Translations under genes and position numbers: made by a program
Assembly: GCF_010915705.1 (NCBI RefSeq)
Contig: NZ_JAAIKE010000007.1
Span: forward strand, 117,533-181,532
DNA length: 64,000 bases
Reading direction: 5' to 3'
From: Pseudotabrizicola algicola
Lineage (GTDB): Bacteria; Pseudomonadota; Alphaproteobacteria; Rhodobacterales; Rhodobacteraceae
Notes under the pieces: generated by a model
Database searches by the model: none
What the model saw: only the letters and a program-made list of their open reading frames with translations
Told to the model about the DNA's origin: nothing
In this document: positions 63,764 through 64,000 of the stretch, in pieces
How positions within the stretch are numbered: the stretch's first letter is position 1
Layout of the letters: the number at the start of each line of letters is the position of its first letter

Positions 63764-64000
63764 TTACCGCCCGACGCCTTCATATGCTTTGAATCCTGCG
63801 GCGAGGGCTTCTGGTTTTGCGTAGATGTTTCTGAGGTCGGCGAGGCGCGGGGTTTTCATGGTTGCGGCGAGGCGATCGAGGTCGAGGGCGCGGAACTGGT
63901 TCCATTCGGTCAGGATCACGATGCACTCGGCCTCTGCGGCGGCGGTGTAGGCGTCTTCGTGCCATTCCACCCCCGGCAGCAGCGCCTCGCCTTCCTTGCG
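63764..64000 (-). CDS. UDP-glucose 6-dehydrogenase, C-terminal part
   Basis: The frame is open to the right edge, so the gene starts beyond the window. The 78 visible residues are the C-terminal UDP-binding part: GVEWHEDAYTAAAEAECIVI, LTEWNQFRALDL and KTPRLADLRNIY, then AYEGVGR. The enzyme oxidises UDP-glucose to UDP-glucuronate for polysaccharide or lipid synthesis. The missing part would hold the NAD domain and catalytic cysteine. Confidence 0.85.
   Translation of the reverse strand, partial: RKEGEALLPGVEWHEDAYTAAAEAECIVILTEWNQFRALDLDRLAATMKTPRLADLRNIYAKPEALAAGFKAYEGVGR

Noticed and set aside
1..64000. CRISPR array, insertion sequence, prophage or known defence island
   Set aside because: No regular repeats, transposase, integrase, phage structural gene or defence-gene set was seen; almost all of the window is core genes.

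Overview
The window is a 64-kb piece of a high-GC alphaproteobacterial chromosome, almost certainly from the Rhodobacterales (Rhodobacter/Roseobacter lineage). The evidence is the regB / senC-regA-hvrA redox-regulator cluster followed by ahcY, the order divL-like-tsaE-amgK-murU-addB-addA-trxA, hemD-mic60-hemY-like, rho-mnmE-mnmG-rsmG-parA-parB beside a replication origin, and consensus parS and CtrA sites. It is mostly core genome. I see no insertion sequence, prophage, CRISPR array, toxin-antitoxin pair or known defence cassette.

Layout. 1-7.3 kb: the 5' end of ilvA, then an accessory aa3-type cytochrome c oxidase cluster (coxB, a subunit I-III fusion, a small membrane protein) with a divergent DUF2231 gene, a caa3-type CtaG assembly factor, a CopD-like protein, a ferric-reductase-like flavoprotein and a 30-residue one-helix ORF. 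7.3-18 kb: argG, a sulfotransferase-like/aminotransferase pair, msrA, maeB, a family-61 glycosyltransferase and mutS. 18-20 kb: grpE and hrcA. 20-29.9 kb: rph-rdgB-hemW facing the leftward rho-mnmE-mnmG-rsmG-parA-parB operon, which carries three parS sites. 29.9-30.3 kb: an AT-rich gap with DnaA-box-like sequences, the probable chromosomal origin (oriC). Genes on its left (hemJ, rho and onward) run left and genes on its right (maf, aroE, coaE, dnaQ) run right.

33-41 kb: secB, fxsA, a Tim44-like gene, mltA, an Smr gene, a lipoprotein-type hydrolase, the HslUV protease with a membrane protein gene inserted between its subunits, and trxA. 41-51 kb: the tightly overlapped addA/addB - murU - amgK - tsaE - divL-like block, transcribed leftwards. 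A tandem CtrA motif (three TTAA half-sites, 11 bp apart) lies just upstream of the divL-like gene. 51-58 kb: regB facing senC-regA-hvrA, an HD hydrolase, a secreted orphan, ahcY, a DUF2853 gene and a structured intergenic region that may be a small RNA. 58-64 kb: EVE and YciI genes, tsaD, hemD, mic60, a HemY-like TPR protein, tRNA-Thr(CGT) and the 3' end of a UDP-glucose dehydrogenase gene.

How it fits together: the window joins chromosome replication and segregation (oriC, parABS), cell-cycle control (CtrA/DivL) and redox control of energy metabolism (RegBA, SenC, HvrA, accessory oxidase). The rest is housekeeping: tRNA modification (MnmE/MnmG, TsaD/TsaE), nucleotide sanitation, envelope recycling and protein quality control. 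Most genes within the operons overlap by 1, 4 or 8 bp, so translational coupling is likely. Starts were chosen from ribosome-binding sites and family N-termini. Family assignments are from reading the translations; no database search was run.
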